This document shows positions 10,403 to 22,200 of a stretch of DNA of 64,000 bases, piece by piece. Origin of the DNA: Sophora flavescens (Eukaryota > Streptophyta > Magnoliopsida > Fabales > Fabaceae); contig CM061063.1 in the NCBI GenBank assembly GCA_030762895.1, positions 57,677,196-57,741,195 on the forward strand, read 5' to 3'. The notes beneath the pieces were generated by a model. The model was not told the origin of the DNA and did not search any database. It saw nothing but the letters and a program-made list of their open reading frames with translations. Both the position numbers and the translations under genes were made by a program. The first letter of the stretch is position 1. Every line of letters starts with the position of its first letter.

Positions 10403-11694
10403 TGGTCACGCTGTCGCCACGCGCCAAAAAGAACGAGCGTTTACAAAATTAATGTAGATAGGGAAGCGACAACTCGGATATCGTCTCTCAAGGACTCTTA
10501 GGTGTTGTTATTATTAACAGAAAATCAGTAAAAGTCAGAATTTGGGGGGTTTTGAGATTGAGATAAAATAAAGAAACAAAACAGAAAACAAAGCAAGAAA
10601 ACAGAGCAGTTAAGAGATTGACAAATAAACTAAAGAACGATTAACCTACTGTTCTTGGTTTCCCACTATCATTGGTTCATGCAAATCTAAGCCCTAAGCA
10701 GATTCTAAACCCTTTCCGATTGTAGCATCAATTTACAAGCGAAATCAATACTACGAGACATATATTCCTATTCCCGAATTAAGCAAACGGGGTGAAGCAC
10801 TCATGAACTAAGCGAACAAGATTGAACACACGCGAATTAAGCAAACGCGATTATATATAGGAACATACAATCATCGAAATAAATCAATACTAATCCTATA
10901 CATATCTGAATTAAGCAAACAGAAACATATAGAACAAGATCGAAAAGGAATAGCAATTCAAATAGGAAATCCAGAACCTCAAGTGTAATTGAAACCAATC
11001 CCAGTAGATTAATCTAGGAGACTAGTTCTCCATTACAAAGGAAAACAAAAGACAAGAATTAAACTAACGAAAGCTACTACTATCTTGTCTAAGACTAGCC
11101 AAAAGCGGCTAACTCGACTTACTCCCTTGATTCTTTCTAAAACGCTTAAATACAATTTTCGGAATCGGCTTTCTCGCGAGGCGAAGCCTCTCTCGCGACG
11201 CGAATCTTGCGAAAGCGATCTGCAACCTTTGGTATTCTCGCGAGGCGAACAAACCTTCGCGAGGCGAGAATCTGAAGAGTCTTCTTATTACGCCCGTTAT
11301 GAACATCAGGGGCCAACCGTGATGCTTTCTGACTTCAAGGCTCGCGAGGTGAATGGATGCTCGCGAGGCGAACGCTTCAACTTCAAAGCGCCACAGTAGT
11401 GACCTTCAACACGGTAAACCGTGATCGCCTCTCGACTTTCGGGGTTGGGTGACTCATGGGCGAGAGCTTCTTCGCGGGGCGAACCAGAATTATTCATTTT
11501 TATTAACCTGAAAATAAGAAATAACAGTAAGTATTTTATTTAACTCTAAATCAACTAAATTAACCTAAAAATACTTTACAGACTCAAAATACTACTTAAG
11601 GACAATCAAGTCTAATTTGGGTGAAAATGATATAAAATTAGCACAAAGCCAAGGTCTTTACCAGTTATAAAACCAGTCAAACAGAGGCTCATCA
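10403..11694 (-). repeat. LARD1 3' LTR
   Basis: Starts TGGTCACGCTG and ends GGCTCATCA on the plus strand. A GC-rich block (11170-11480) repeats CTCGCGAGGCGAA. On the minus strand it is followed immediately by GTATTTAAGCG (about 11146-11156), a plausible TATA box. Compared with the 5' LTR, differences concentrate in 11060-11490. Confidence 0.92.
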
Positions 11695-13064
11695 AAATAC
11701 CCCAAACTTAAACTTTGCTTGTCCCCAAGTAAACTAAAACTTAAAAACTCAAAAAGACTCAAGACATGGCAAAACATGGCAAGCTTAAGGATTCAATCAA
11801 CCCTGCACAAATTTCAAGCAATATTTCAAAAGAATTTTTCTTCCAATGTTCCCCCCTTTCAAGCAAAGTAATCCCCACAATCATTTATTCTAAACAATTG
11901 AGAATTTCATCATTCAAACACTCATTAATCTAAGCAGGGGATCCAAGTCACACACAAAAGGGAGATCACCAAATTCAAACAACCGCCTTCCTCACAAGGG
12001 AAATTTATGTTCACTCAATCGCTCAGTTTGTGTCAGGCTATCAACATTTCACTCAGTTTCACTTTTAAGAGCACTTCCCATAAATTTGATTTTCATCTCA
12101 AAATGATTCCCACAGAAAACATGCAAGCAACATCAAAAGGTCTTTTATGGGTTGTAATGGGGCCTGGCTAAGGGTAGGATATACAAAAGAACTAGGCTGA
12201 AGACCCTGGTAACTAAGAGAGCATGAACATTATTTACACTTTGAAATTCACTCAAGTTCCTTTCTTAATTTTTTTCTTTATGCTTCTGGGTGGCTACAGC
12301 CTTTTATTTTCTAATACTTTTTTTTTATTGTTTTTTTTTTCATTTTTACACTTTTCTTTTTTTATTTTTATTTTTCCCAATCTCAAACAACACATTGCAC
12401 CTTGCAGCCACCCCAAACTTAGTTTCTTGCACCCATTCTAAGATTACATGCTCTCCTAATCCTAAGATCGGGTTAACATGGTTTTCCAGATTTTTGGGCT
12501 TATAACATTGGGTTATCAAGAATTAACAGGCTAATTAGGCTCAATGGGGCTAACTAAGGAACATGCATTAAGGATTTGGTTATTTTAGGCTAAGTAGCTA
12601 TTTACAAAGAAAATGCCTAAATCATCTGAAGCAAACACATAAACATGCAAACCAAAAAGAGATTCAATCAAATTCAGGAAAGTGCAACTTAAAAGAGATT
12701 CTCACAGTCAAAAACATGTTGGAGGCTCAAAACCTCACCTGGACATTTTTTTGCAAATTATTGGAAAGAGATTCTATCCCTAGTGTGTGCTTCCTATCAC
12801 CCCAAACTTATCATAAATCATGCCATCATAATAAAATCTCAAAGTTCAGTTTTCAATCATATGGGGATCAAAATTCAATTTTTCAAATTTTTCAAGTCCT
12901 AGGGGGAACAGTCAACAATTAACATGCAATCCATCTATGCAAATTCAACCAAATCCAATAAACTTGCCAACACAAGACTCAAACACAACTCATGAGCTTC
13001 TCAAATTATTCAGGAGCTTTATTCAAAGAAAAGGAAAAACTACAACTAGTTCCCTCCCCCACAC
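11695..13064 (-). other. LARD1 conserved non-coding 3' region and polypurine tracts
   Basis: There is no reading frame of note. On the minus strand the region carries a GGGGACAA...GTGTGGGGGAG-like purine tract next to the ORF end (about 13045-13085) and the PPT abutting the LTR at 11695. Phrases along its length (AATAAAGCTCCTGAATAATTTGAGAAGCTC, the GGGGTGGCTACA region, the GGGCCTGGCTAAGG region) recur in the same order in LARD2 at 28020-29372, which is unusual for non-coding DNA of two diverged elements. Confidence 0.75.
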
Positions 13065-14787
13065 TTAAAACATACATTGTCCCCAATGAAACAACATAAC
13101 AATAAAATCAGAGTGAGGGAGAGGAAAGGGAACTCCCTGATCAAGTGGCAAGTGTAGGATGCTTCCCACTGGATCCCATTGTCTGTGATACAGTGGCCAC
13201 GGGATGCTCAAATTGTGAAACGATCCTCCCGGATCCCATAGTATGCAGCATAATGCCCAAGTGATGGACAAAGACTGGAAGCTCATTCCATGCTTCCCTA
13301 ACTCGCAGCCTTGATGTGGGGGTGAGAACTTGACAATTATGATGACTTCGCCGAGTGCGGCGGACTTCTCACTCCCTCTTGGGTAAAGGTTGACCTCTTT
13401 CTCAATAAAATCCTCCCAATAATATCGGGGCTCAATCTCTTGAAATGGCCACAGTGCAAAATCCAAGGGTGCAAAATCCAGAGCTTTTGGTTCCACAGGG
13501 GGAGGTGGCAAACAGTTAGCTGGGGTTACTGGTGCTGCTTCAACTTCTGCAAGGTCTTCATCCACCGCACTACCGGATTCATCACTTGTTAAACCCGCGA
13601 AAGTTCAGGACACACCACAGAAAGGTTAGAGTTAGTACAGTCAATAGATATATTACAAGAAACTGAGGAGGGTGGCTGCTCAATGGATGGTATAGTTGGA
13701 ACTTCGACCGAACAGGCATCTTCACTCTCACTATCACCCTGCAAAATAGAGTCAAGAAACCCAGACAAACAAAGACACGGGTTAGTGTCAGTACAGTTAG
13801 TACATGTAGTAAAAGAAACTGAGTTAGTAAAGGTCTGATTGGCTGGACTTTCTGCACACGGTTCATCCACCCCATCACTTTCAACACCTGCATCTAAGAC
13901 CAAAGATTCTTCTTTATCCTCAAGCACGGTGGAGCAAATGTTCTCCTGATCCTCCTGATGCTCATTTCCTATATGAACATGGCCCTCAACCTCATGTGTC
14001 TCCTGTTCCATATGGATGCTTTGCTTAACATACCTTTCAAAATAACATTCTACACACAAAGGAGTGCCAGAACAATAACATTCATCACATGCATTAGAAT
14101 CAGGGGATTCAACACACAGTTCATCAATAGAAACATTATCAGAATCATCATCAGAAATATTTTCAGGAATAACTTTCTGTGAATCTTTATGTTCTTCAAG
14201 GGGCTGTGGAGTTAGCATTGCAGCCGAGTTGGCAACAATTTGATCAATTTGCATAGCCAACTTCTGAGATTCAGCTTCACTCCTCTGATATTCAAGATTA
14301 CTCGCCTCCATCCTCTGTTGAAATTCAAGATTTTGTTGTGCCAACCATTGATTATTCTCTTCCATCATCCGTTGAGTGTTCTCAGCCATTTGTTGTAGCA
14401 TAGAAGCAATCTCATCCAAGGTGCTCTGTGAAGGTTCGGAAGGTGCAGAGGTGGTCACTTGGCTAGGATAGTATCTAAACAGGAAGGCTTCCTTCAAATC
14501 AAACCAGCTTGAGATGGAATGCTCATCAAGACAATACAACCAATCTCTTCACCTTCAAGCGAGAATTGGAAAGCTTCCATCTTGATGTGGTCTTCTGTTA
14601 TTCCTGCAGGTCTCAGCATTATAGAACAAGCAATCTGGAATTCCCTCAGATGCTCCTGCGGATTTTCACCTGCAAAACCACTAAACCTTGGCAACCAGTG
14701 TGATAAACCATAAAAATCAGGAAAATATATGCATGGTGGTGGTTCATAGTAAACATTAGGCATGTATCCACATATGTGATTATCCAT
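13065..14787 (-). pseudogene. LARD1 gag-type ORF with CxxC-rich acidic region
   Basis: I chose the start at MDNHICGY (14787); an upstream ATG lies inside the LTR. Order: Pro/Tyr-rich leader; retrotransposon gag (capsid) core with FSGFAGENPQEHLREF and, after a frameshift near 14500, SSWFDLKEAFLFRYY; a glutamine-rich coiled-coil-like stretch; an acidic region with three cysteine clusters (ACDECYCSGTPLCVEC, CTNCTDTNPCLC, CNISIDCTN...VVC); a stop at about 13589; then a Pro-rich linker and a C-terminal block with FAPLDFALWPFQE and PRGSEKSAALGEV. The gag core is of the Athila/Tat type. The cysteine-rich and C-terminal parts are not a standard zinc knuckle, and I do not recognise them. Confidence 0.75.
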
Positions 14788-14884
14788 GGGGGTGCTAAAA
14801 TTCACAAAAGACAAAGCAACCAAAACCAATTCAGCAAAGAGATTTTTTTTTAAAATTTTATTTTTCGCTAACAACAACAAACCG

Positions 14885-14906
14885 AGTCCCCAAGACATCG
14901 GCGCCA
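14885..14906 (-). promoter_or_regulatory. LARD1 primer-binding site (tRNA-Asp-like)
   Basis: The minus strand reads TGGCGCCGATGTCTTGGGGA just inside the 5' LTR (6 bp gap). Plant Athila/Tat elements typically use TGGCGCCGTTGCCGGGGA, complementary to the 3' end of tRNA-Asp. The middle here is diverged. Confidence 0.7.
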
Positions 14907-14912
14907 ATTTTT

Positions 14913-16202
14913 TGGTCGCTGCCGCCACGCGCCAAAAAGAACGAGCGTTTACAAAATTAATGTAGATAGGGAAGCGACAACTCGGATATCGTCTCTCAAG
15001 GACTCTTAGGTGTTGTTATTATTAATGTAAAAATCAGTAAAAGTCAGAATTTGGGGGGTTTTGAGATTGAAATAAAATAAAGAAACAAAACAGAAAACAA
15101 AGCAAGAAAACAGAGCAGTTAAGAGATTGACAAATAAACTAAAGAACGATTAACCTACTGTTCTTGGTTTCCCACTATCATTGGTTCATGCAAATCCAAG
15201 CCCTAAGCAGATTCTAAACCCTTTTCGATTGTAGCATCAATTTACAAGCGAAATCAATACTACGAGACATATATTCCTATTCCCGAATTAAGCAAACGGG
15301 GTGAAGCACTCATGAACTAAGCGAACATGATTGAACACACGCGAATTAAGCAAACGCGGTTATATATAGGAATATACAATCATCGAAATAAATCAATACT
15401 AATCCTATACATATCTGAATTAAGCAAACATAAACATATAGAACAGTACTGAAAAGGAATAGCAATTCAAATAGGAAATCCAGAACCTCAAGTGTAATTG
15501 AAACCAATCCCAGTAGATTAATCTAGGAGACTAGTTCTCCATTACAAAGTGAAAACAAAAGACAAGAATTAAATTACTGAAAGCTACTACTACTGTCTAA
15601 GACTAGCCAAAACTGGCTAACTCTGACTTACTCCCTTCAGTTCTGCTAAAACGCTTAAATACAATTTCTGGAATCAGCTTTCTCGCGAGGCGAAGCCTCT
15701 CTCGCGACCCGAATATTGCGAACAGTCTGCAACCTTTGGTATTCTCGCGAGGCGAACAAACCTTCGCGAGGTGAGAATCTGAAGAGTCTTCTTATTACGC
15801 TCGTTATGAACATCAGGGGCCAACCGTGATGCTTTCTGACTTCCAGGCTCGCGAGGCGAATGGATGCTCGCGAGGCGAACGCTTCAACTTCAAAACTGCC
15901 ACAGCCGTGACCTTCAACACGGGTAAACCGTGATCGTCTCTGACTTTCAGGGCTGGGTGACTCGCGGGCGAGAGCTTCTTCATGGGCGGAACTGGAATTA
16001 TTCATTTTTATTAACCTGAAAATAAGAAATAACAGTAAGTATTTTATTTAACTCTAAATCAACTAAATTAACCTAAAAATACTTTACAAACTCAAAATAC
16101 TACTTAAGGACAATCAAGTCTAATTTGGGTGAAAATGATATAAAATTAGCACAAAGCCAAGGTCTTTATCAGTTATAAAACCAGTCAAACAGAGGCTCAT
16201 CA
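14913..16202 (-). repeat. LARD1 5' LTR
   Basis: Direct copy of 10403-11694, with the same ends and the same dyad block (15680-15980). Its TATA-like motif is near 15650-15662 on the minus strand. It is followed by target duplication ATAAA at 16203-16207. Confidence 0.92.
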
Positions 16203-16521
16203 ATAAACATAATATTTTATTTTTGATAAGAAATTTGGAAAGTATAATTCATCACGAACATAATATAAAAAAAAAATCTACAAATTTTCAGTTTCGGGTC
16301 AAATTAGGGTTTTCTGCGGGTATAAAATTATACTATCAATAAACACACAGACCGGTTTCCATCTAAGTTTTAACCCAAATTTTAACTACAGCTTCCTACC
16401 ATAGAGTATGTTCTAGATATGATTTTATTTTCTTCAAAATCATTTCCTAGGTCTCTGATAAAAATATAAATAAATATATATTTACCATTAATACAACGTA
16501 TCCGAAAATCAGGCTATTACA

Positions 16522-17698
16522 TTGCTACACCACTTAGAAAAAAATTCTGTCCTCGGAATTTCGTGACTCAAACTAGACACTATCTTGTAATCGGTCTTAC
16601 TCTAAAGATCCTACATTGCATTTCCCATCGCTGTCTTACCCCTAAGTGACAGCGGTAACTTCATAACAGAATTCATTCTTATATCGTTCTATTTATCCTC
16701 GAGAATATCCACCACTACCCTATGTTCCTTGTTCTTAACCTTTTACCTTAATCTATCATCCTTGAAGGGCATAATTAAAACTTAATCCTTTCCTCTTCTT
16801 AATACTGGTCCACAAAAACCTTATTTCAACATTCAATTCCCACAATTAACACCACAATCAATACTACCTTAACTTCCTATTCAATGTATCCAATCACAGT
16901 CTTAGTTCCTTGGAACGTATTCCATTATTCTAGATTATATCAAAATCACACCTTTCAAGTCTCCAAGTAAAACATCTCAACACTCCTTAAGATAAACTAC
17001 CATCAAAAGAACTACGCCGGTTAGGATTATCTAACTCAACAAATTTGAATTTCTCTAGTAACCTCAATTTACATCAGAAATCATCTTTTCTGCTCATATT
17101 CAACTTAGGTGAAATTACTATATACACTTTCGTTTACTCTTCACAAATTCATACACTCCATCTTAACTATGAACATTAATCATTGCCCTAGATTCCTTAA
17201 TGATACTATGCCTCAATCAACATTTGACTTATAATAATTGTCTCACTCGCTGATATTGATCTTAAGGGTTCACATCCTAACAGTTACAACTATACCTCAA
17301 CAAAACTCCCATCACTTCTTATTTATCACGCTACTTAAACTAACAGACAAAGTCTATCAGATATCAAATACATACCTTGTATCAGATCCCCAGATTGAGA
17401 GGATTCAGCTCCCCTCACAGTAAACACTCTCCCAGTGGCCTGAGGTCTGGTCATCTGTTGTCCTGCTGCTGGAACTCCTTTTCCAGCTCCACCTCTCAAC
17501 ACTGGTATATGACATAATACTACATAAAGCTGGTATATAAATACCATATGCCATATAAATGTTAACCATCGCATCGGGACTCACTGCCCAACTACTAAGC
17601 ATAGTCAATATCCGATGTGGATTCAACTAGACACTGCCAGTAACAACATCCTAAACCTCACAGCCCGATTTTAATCGAATTGCTCTGATACCACCAAA
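16522..17698 (-). mobile_element. Element E, internal region A (pol deleted)
   Basis: Only about 1.18 kb separates the two LTRs. It has a minus-strand PPT at the left, about 800 bp with no frame, a gag/protease-junction fragment (17335-17574), and a tRNA-iMet primer-binding site TGGTATCAGAGCAATTCG (17676-17693, minus) next to the right LTR. RT, RNase H and integrase are absent. The same arrangement recurs in internal region B (35280-36462). Confidence 0.85.
17335..17574 (-). pseudogene. E gag/protease junction fragment, copy A
   Basis: The C-terminal half reads GRVFTVRGAESSQSGDLIQG and then MYLISD, the chromovirus gag-protease linker that also occurs in F at about 56300-56390. It stops right where the protease DSG would begin (after about 8 further residues), so it lacks the catalytic part. 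A Gly/Lys-rich segment upstream corresponds to the tail of gag. Confidence 0.75.
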
Positions 17699-17758
17699 TG
17701 AGATACACCGTTGTGCCCCGTTGTGCCATTAAATTTAAACCTTATTAATTAATTACTT
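17699..17758 (-). repeat. Element E, start of middle LTR
   Basis: TGAGATACACCG...TTAATTAATTACT matches the first 60 bp of the right E LTR (36463 on). It is cut at 17758 by the copia LTR starting TGTTGGAACC; the LTR resumes in diverged form at about 31595, beyond the copia element. Confidence 0.75.
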
Positions 17759-17954
17759 TGTTGGAACCAAAGTGGTTTTGATTTAAATAATCTCTAAGTT
17801 TTGATATTAACAAAAGGATTAAATTTGCTTGGCAAAGTGTTAGTTGAGATCTAACATGTGCTTTCAGTTATGCAGGAATATTTATAATATAAGTAATGGA
17901 AACTTGGGATAAGTTTTCGTTGGACTCCTTGAGAAAAATACGCGTCCACCCTTG

Positions 17955-18350
17955 TAGACGACTGCTCTAATATTGGTAAAGTTATTTATTTATTTATTTG
18001 AGTAGACCGGTTTCTTTAAGTAGACGAGGCACTAAATATTTACTAGACGGAAATCAAGATAACATACTTAGATACAGCAAGTCCAAAGACTTGATAGTAG
18101 ACGTGTCTAGTTTGCCACGTCAGCAGACGGGAATAATTGGTAGAATTGAATGAACTGAAAGATAAAATAATCAAGTAGACGAGCTCTAAGTCCCACATCA
18201 CCAGACGGAGATTACGATAACTCAGAGGTATAGCAGGTCCAAAGACTTGATAGACGAGAGGATATGCCACCTCAGCAGACGAGCAAAATAAAATAGTGAA
18301 CAGACTTAGTCTCATAAAAGTAGACGGAGTTCTTAAGTAGACGAGCTCCA
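17955..18350 (+). repeat. GTAGACG/CAGACGG word cluster in copia LTR
   Basis: About a dozen occurrences of TAGACG or CAGACG plus GA/GG in 400 bp, at irregular spacing (for example near 17957, 18020, 18043, 18101, 18124, 18175, 18203, 18251, 18275, 18323 and 18336). It lies upstream of the TATA box, as repeated LTR motifs do in other Sireviruses. Confidence 0.75.
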
Positions 18351-18784
18351 TCTCTTGAATGAATAAATGCAATATGAATCTCTTGAATTTATTTCAAATG
18401 ATTGATATTTATTTCTATAGAATATTTGTTCTTCACATTTGTTTTATCTGCTTTAATGTTTTACCTTGTTGTAAAAGAAACATAGTACCATAAAAAAATG
18501 CAAAAAGCGGAATCGTACAATGAGAAATTGCAAAACGAGCTGTACGATGACAACTTTATGAATGGAAAAAGCTGAATTGTACACAAAGGAGGAACAACAA
18601 GTTTTCAAGCTGCAATGCTCAGAGCAGTGAGCCCCCATTTCGTGCTACCTCGATAACCAAGAGTACTTTTCAGCATTGCCACAATATAGCTATCAGTCAC
18701 AACGGATATCATGCATTCAATGCTATCTCTGAACGGGACTATTCAAAATAACCGTTGAAGAAATACAAGTCAAGAAGAAGGTCA

Positions 18785-18796
18785 CTATAAATAGAA
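18785..18796 (+). promoter_or_regulatory. Copia LTR TATA box
   Basis: ACTATAAATAGAA, a strong plant TATA consensus, followed by transcribed R/U5 sequence; start expected about 30 bp downstream. Confidence 0.7.
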
Positions 18797-19367
18797 GACC
18801 TCAAGTTCTGAAGAACTACTTTTTGCCAATCGATAATCACTCATTCTAATTTTCTTTTAAGAGCAAGAGTCAGTATTCTTTAGTTTGAATATTGTTGCAA
18901 TATTCAACTGATCTTAAACTTTCATATCCTCACACATAGTGGGTTAAGAAAATCATAAGTTAAATCTCTTTGTTAGAGTTAGAGCCTGGAGAGGCTTGGT
19001 AAGAAAGAAATACTTGTAAGCCTAGAGAGGTGTTGAATACTTGGTTGTAATCTATTTGGAAAATAGTGGTGAAAAACCTTCAAGCAGTAGGGATTAGACG
19101 TAACTCTTGGTTGGAAGAGAGTGAACCAGGATAAAACATCTTGTGTGAATATTCTATCCCTAAACTCTTACGGCTTTATTTGTTTTTACTGACTGAGAGG
19201 TTTTGATATTGCTTTTGTTAAAGCTTTTTAAAAAAGATCTATTTCTTTGTGCTTGCTTCTGATTTAATCTTCTTGTGTGCAAAATTAGTTTTAAAGGTTG
19301 TTTTTGAAAATTATTAACAAACACAATTCAAACCCCCCTTCTTGTGTTTGCCTGTGTCAACTTCAGT

Positions 19368-19378
19368 TGGTATCAGAG
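19368..19378 (+). promoter_or_regulatory. Copia primer-binding site (tRNA-iMet)
   Basis: TGGTATCAGAG, complementary to the 3' end of plant initiator tRNA-Met, lies 2 bp after the LTR end. Confidence 0.85.
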
Positions 19379-19436
19379 ATCAGCCTCGAAAGGGTTGAGC
19401 ATCTAACAAGTGCTGAGGGAGTACGATCCAACAACC

Positions 19437-20711
19437 ATGGATTCAGAAGGACAAGCTATCAACAAATCTCCTCTCTTTGATGGAACAGATTATGACTACT
19501 GGATGAAGAGGATGATGGCCTTCTTGGATGTGCAGAATGTAGATATTTGGGAGTTGATTGAAACCGGCTACAAAGAGCCAAGAGATGAAGCTGGAGCTAC
19601 TGTTCCTAGAGCCCAATGGACTCAAGAGCATAAAAACCTATATCAGCTGAATCTGAAGGCTAAGCACTATCTCATGTGTTCTATTACCAGATCTGAACAT
19701 GACAAAGTTCACAGTTGCAATACTGCTAAAGAAATTTGGGATACTCTTGCCTTGGCTCATGAGGGTTCCTCACAAGTAAAGGAATCAAAGATCAACATTC
19801 TGGTTCATCGTATAAGATGTTCAAAGTGGGTGAACATGAAACAATAGACCAAATGCTTGGAAGATTCCAAACCATCACCAACAGTCTCAGATCTCTTGGA
19901 AAAGTCTATGAAAATAGAGATCATGTTAGAAAATCCTGAGAAGTCTATCCAAGCAATGGAGACCCAAAGTTACTGCTATTCAGGAAGCCAAAAACCTGAA
20001 TACACTCTCTCTAGAAGAGCTTCTTGGATCTCTCAAGGTTCATGAACTTGAACTTAATGAAGAAGAAAATTCCATAAAAGGAAAATCTATTCTCCTAAAG
20101 GCGAAGAAAGCAAGCTCATCATATGTTCTCAAAGCTGCGGAGTCATCAGATGAGTCTGGATCTTCTGATAATAATGAAGGATCAGATGAGGATGAATTGT
20201 CCTTCATATCCAGGAAGATTCAAAATATGTGGAGAAAAAAGGTGGTTTCAGAAGGAAGTAATTCAACAAAAAGTTTTCCAATGAGAAGTCAGACTCCAAA
20301 GAAAAAGGTCCACCCTTGTGCTTTGAATGCAAGAAACCTGGTCATTTCAAAGCTGACTGCCCTGAGCTAAAGGATAAAAAGAAATTCTTCAAAAAAGAAG
20401 AAAGGCTTAATGGCTACATGGGAGTATCTTGATCTGTCTTCATCAGATGAAGAAAATGAAGCTGAGGAAGAGGCAAATATCTATCTCATGGCAGACACTG
20501 CATCAGAAAGTGAATACACTGATGCTGAGGTAATGGACTCTGACCCATCCACTCTTCAAAAAGCTTTTGATGAATTGGTGCAAGAGTCGTCCATACTATC
20601 ACGAGAGTATAGGAGTCTCAAAAAAGGACCAGTGACAACTAACAAGAAAGGAGCCAAGTCAGTTTGGGTACCGAAAGATAAGATAATACGTGTTGCAGAT
20701 CTGCTTAACAA
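19437..20711 (+). pseudogene. Copia gag
   Basis: ATG at 19437 (MDSEGQAINKSPLFDGTDYD) starts the UBN2-type copia gag: the FDGTDYDYWMKRMMAFL block, then AKHYLMCSITRSEHDKV. A frameshift near 19815 and others near 19920 and 20045-20200 break it. A CCHC zinc knuckle, CFECKKPGHFKADC, is at about 20319-20361, followed by a Lys-rich stretch and an acidic Ser/Glu-rich tail typical of Sirevirus gag. Confidence 0.82.
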
Positions 20712-22200
20712 CAGGAAGAAAACAGACGTCTTGGTACTTGGACAGTGACTGATCACGCCACATGACGGGAGAAAGGTCTATGTTCCAAAGCCTTAAGCCC
20801 AAAGATGGTGGCTGGGTCACCTTTGGAGGAAATCGGAAAGGGAATATCATTGGTATAGGTAAAATTGGTAAACATCCTTTTCCCTCCATTGATAATGTTC
20901 TTTTAGTAAATGGCTTGAAGCACAATCTGTTGAACATAAGTCAATTATGTGACAGCGCATATGCAGTTTCTTTTGATAAGAACATGTGCACCTTCAAGAA
21001 AGATGATGGATCACTTTTATTCACTGCTAAGAGGCAAAACAATCTTTATAAGATTGACTTGGAGGACCTCTCAAATCAAAGTGTCTCATGTCTAGTGTCC
21101 ATTGAAGATGAGCGATGGTTTTGGCACAAAAGGCTAGGTCATGCAAGCTTGAAATTAATTTCAAAGCTAAACAAGCATAACCTCGTGAGAGGACTACCAA
21201 ACCTTAAGTTCAAATCTGATGCTCTATGTGATGCATGTCAAAAGGGAAAACAAGTCAAAGGTTCTTTTGAATCTAAGAATGTCGTTAGTACCAATAGACC
21301 ACTAGAGTTGCTATACCTTGATCTTTTTGGTCCAACAAGGACTGCTTCTGTCAGTGGTAAGAAATATGGTCTTGTCATAGTAGACGACTATACTAGATGG
21401 ACACGGGTTATGTTCCTAACTCACAATGATGAGTCTTTCAAGGTCTTTTCTGTATTATGCAAACATGTACAGAATGAAAAAGGCATGTGTATCACTTCAA
21501 TCAGAAGTGACCATGGGGGAGAGTTTGAAAATGAGCTATTTCATAAGTTCTGTGAAGAAAGTGGTATCCTTCATAACTTCTCAATACCTAGAACACCACA
21601 ACAAAATGGTGTGGTAGAGAGAAAGAACAGATCTCTTCAAGAGATGGCTAGGACTATGCTCAATGACAACTCTATCCCAAGACACTTTTGGGTTGAAGCT
21701 GTTAACACTGCTTGCTACATTCAGAACAGAATATACATTAGACCTATCCTAAAAAGACTCCTTATGAACTGTGGAAAGGACGAAAACCCAGCATATCTTA
21801 TTTTCATCCTTTTGGTTGTAAATGCTATATACTGAATACTAAAGATCAACTTGGTAAGTTTGATGCTAAAACAGATAATGGAATACTATTAGGATATTCT
21901 GAAACTTCTAAAGGCTTTAGAGTTTACAATTCTAGGACTCTGATGGTAAAGGAAAGTATTCATGTCAAGTTTGATGACAAACGGCATGATAAGAAATTAT
22001 CAGAGCTAGATGAAGCTTTTGCTGATCTTGATCTAAACATGTCAGGAGACACACCAGAGATGAAAGCTGATGATCAAGCAGACAACCCCACTCAACAACC
22101 AGAAACCTCCACTTCTCAACATGATGCAGTTCAAAAATCTTGGATTTCAAGAATTATCATCCACAAGATCAGTTCATTGGAAACCCCAATGACAAGCTAA
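20712..22200 (+). pseudogene. Copia protease remnant and integrase
   Basis: The protease site, normally LDSGCSRHMTG, here reads LDSD, stop, SRHMTG (about 20730-20770): the Gly is Asp and the Cys is a stop. Integrase follows: WHKRLGHAS (HH) and CDACQKGK (CC) zinc finger; catalytic Asp in YLDLFGP, Asp in RSDHGGEF and Glu in NGVVERKNR. A frameshift near 21760 interrupts the C-terminal domain, where GKFDAKTDNGILLGYSETSK-type sequence continues in another frame to about 22200. Confidence 0.87.

Larger units (their letters stand above)
10403..16202 (-). mobile_element. LARD1: complete gag-only Athila/Tat-like LTR element
   Basis: It has 1292-bp and 1290-bp direct LTRs, TG...CA ends and a 5-bp target duplication ATAAA (10398-10402 and 16203-16207), and is inserted in the E LTR. 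A minus-strand primer-binding site follows the 5' LTR, and a polypurine tract (AAGTTTGGGGTATT) precedes the 3' LTR. The 3.2-kb interior holds one gag-type frame and about 1.35 kb of non-coding DNA; there is no protease, RT, RNase H or integrase. It therefore needs an autonomous partner. It matches what has been described as TR-GAG/LARD elements. LARD2 at 25-31 kb is a diverged relative. Confidence 0.93.
9849..16521 (-). repeat. Element E, left LTR remnant (3' LTR), split by LARD1
   Basis: Segments 9849-10402 and 16203-16521 together match the right part of the E LTRs at about 31870-35279 and 39150-39955. It ends GGCTATTACA at 16521 (on the minus strand, TGTAATAGCC, the LTR start) and is followed by a polypurine tract on the minus strand (TAAGTGGGGTAGCAA), so it is the 3' LTR of a minus-strand element. 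The first roughly 2.7 kb of the LTR (by comparison with 36463-39955) is missing at the junction with PIF ORF1. Confidence 0.8.
17759..19365 (+). repeat. Copia 5' LTR
   Basis: Starts TGTTGGAACCAAAGTGG and ends CAACTTCA two bases before the primer-binding site; about 1607 bp. TATA box ACTATAAATAGAA is at 18785-18796. Upstream of it lies a cluster of GTAGACG-type words (17955-18350). There is no second LTR copy in the window, so the 3' boundary is inferred. Confidence 0.8.
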
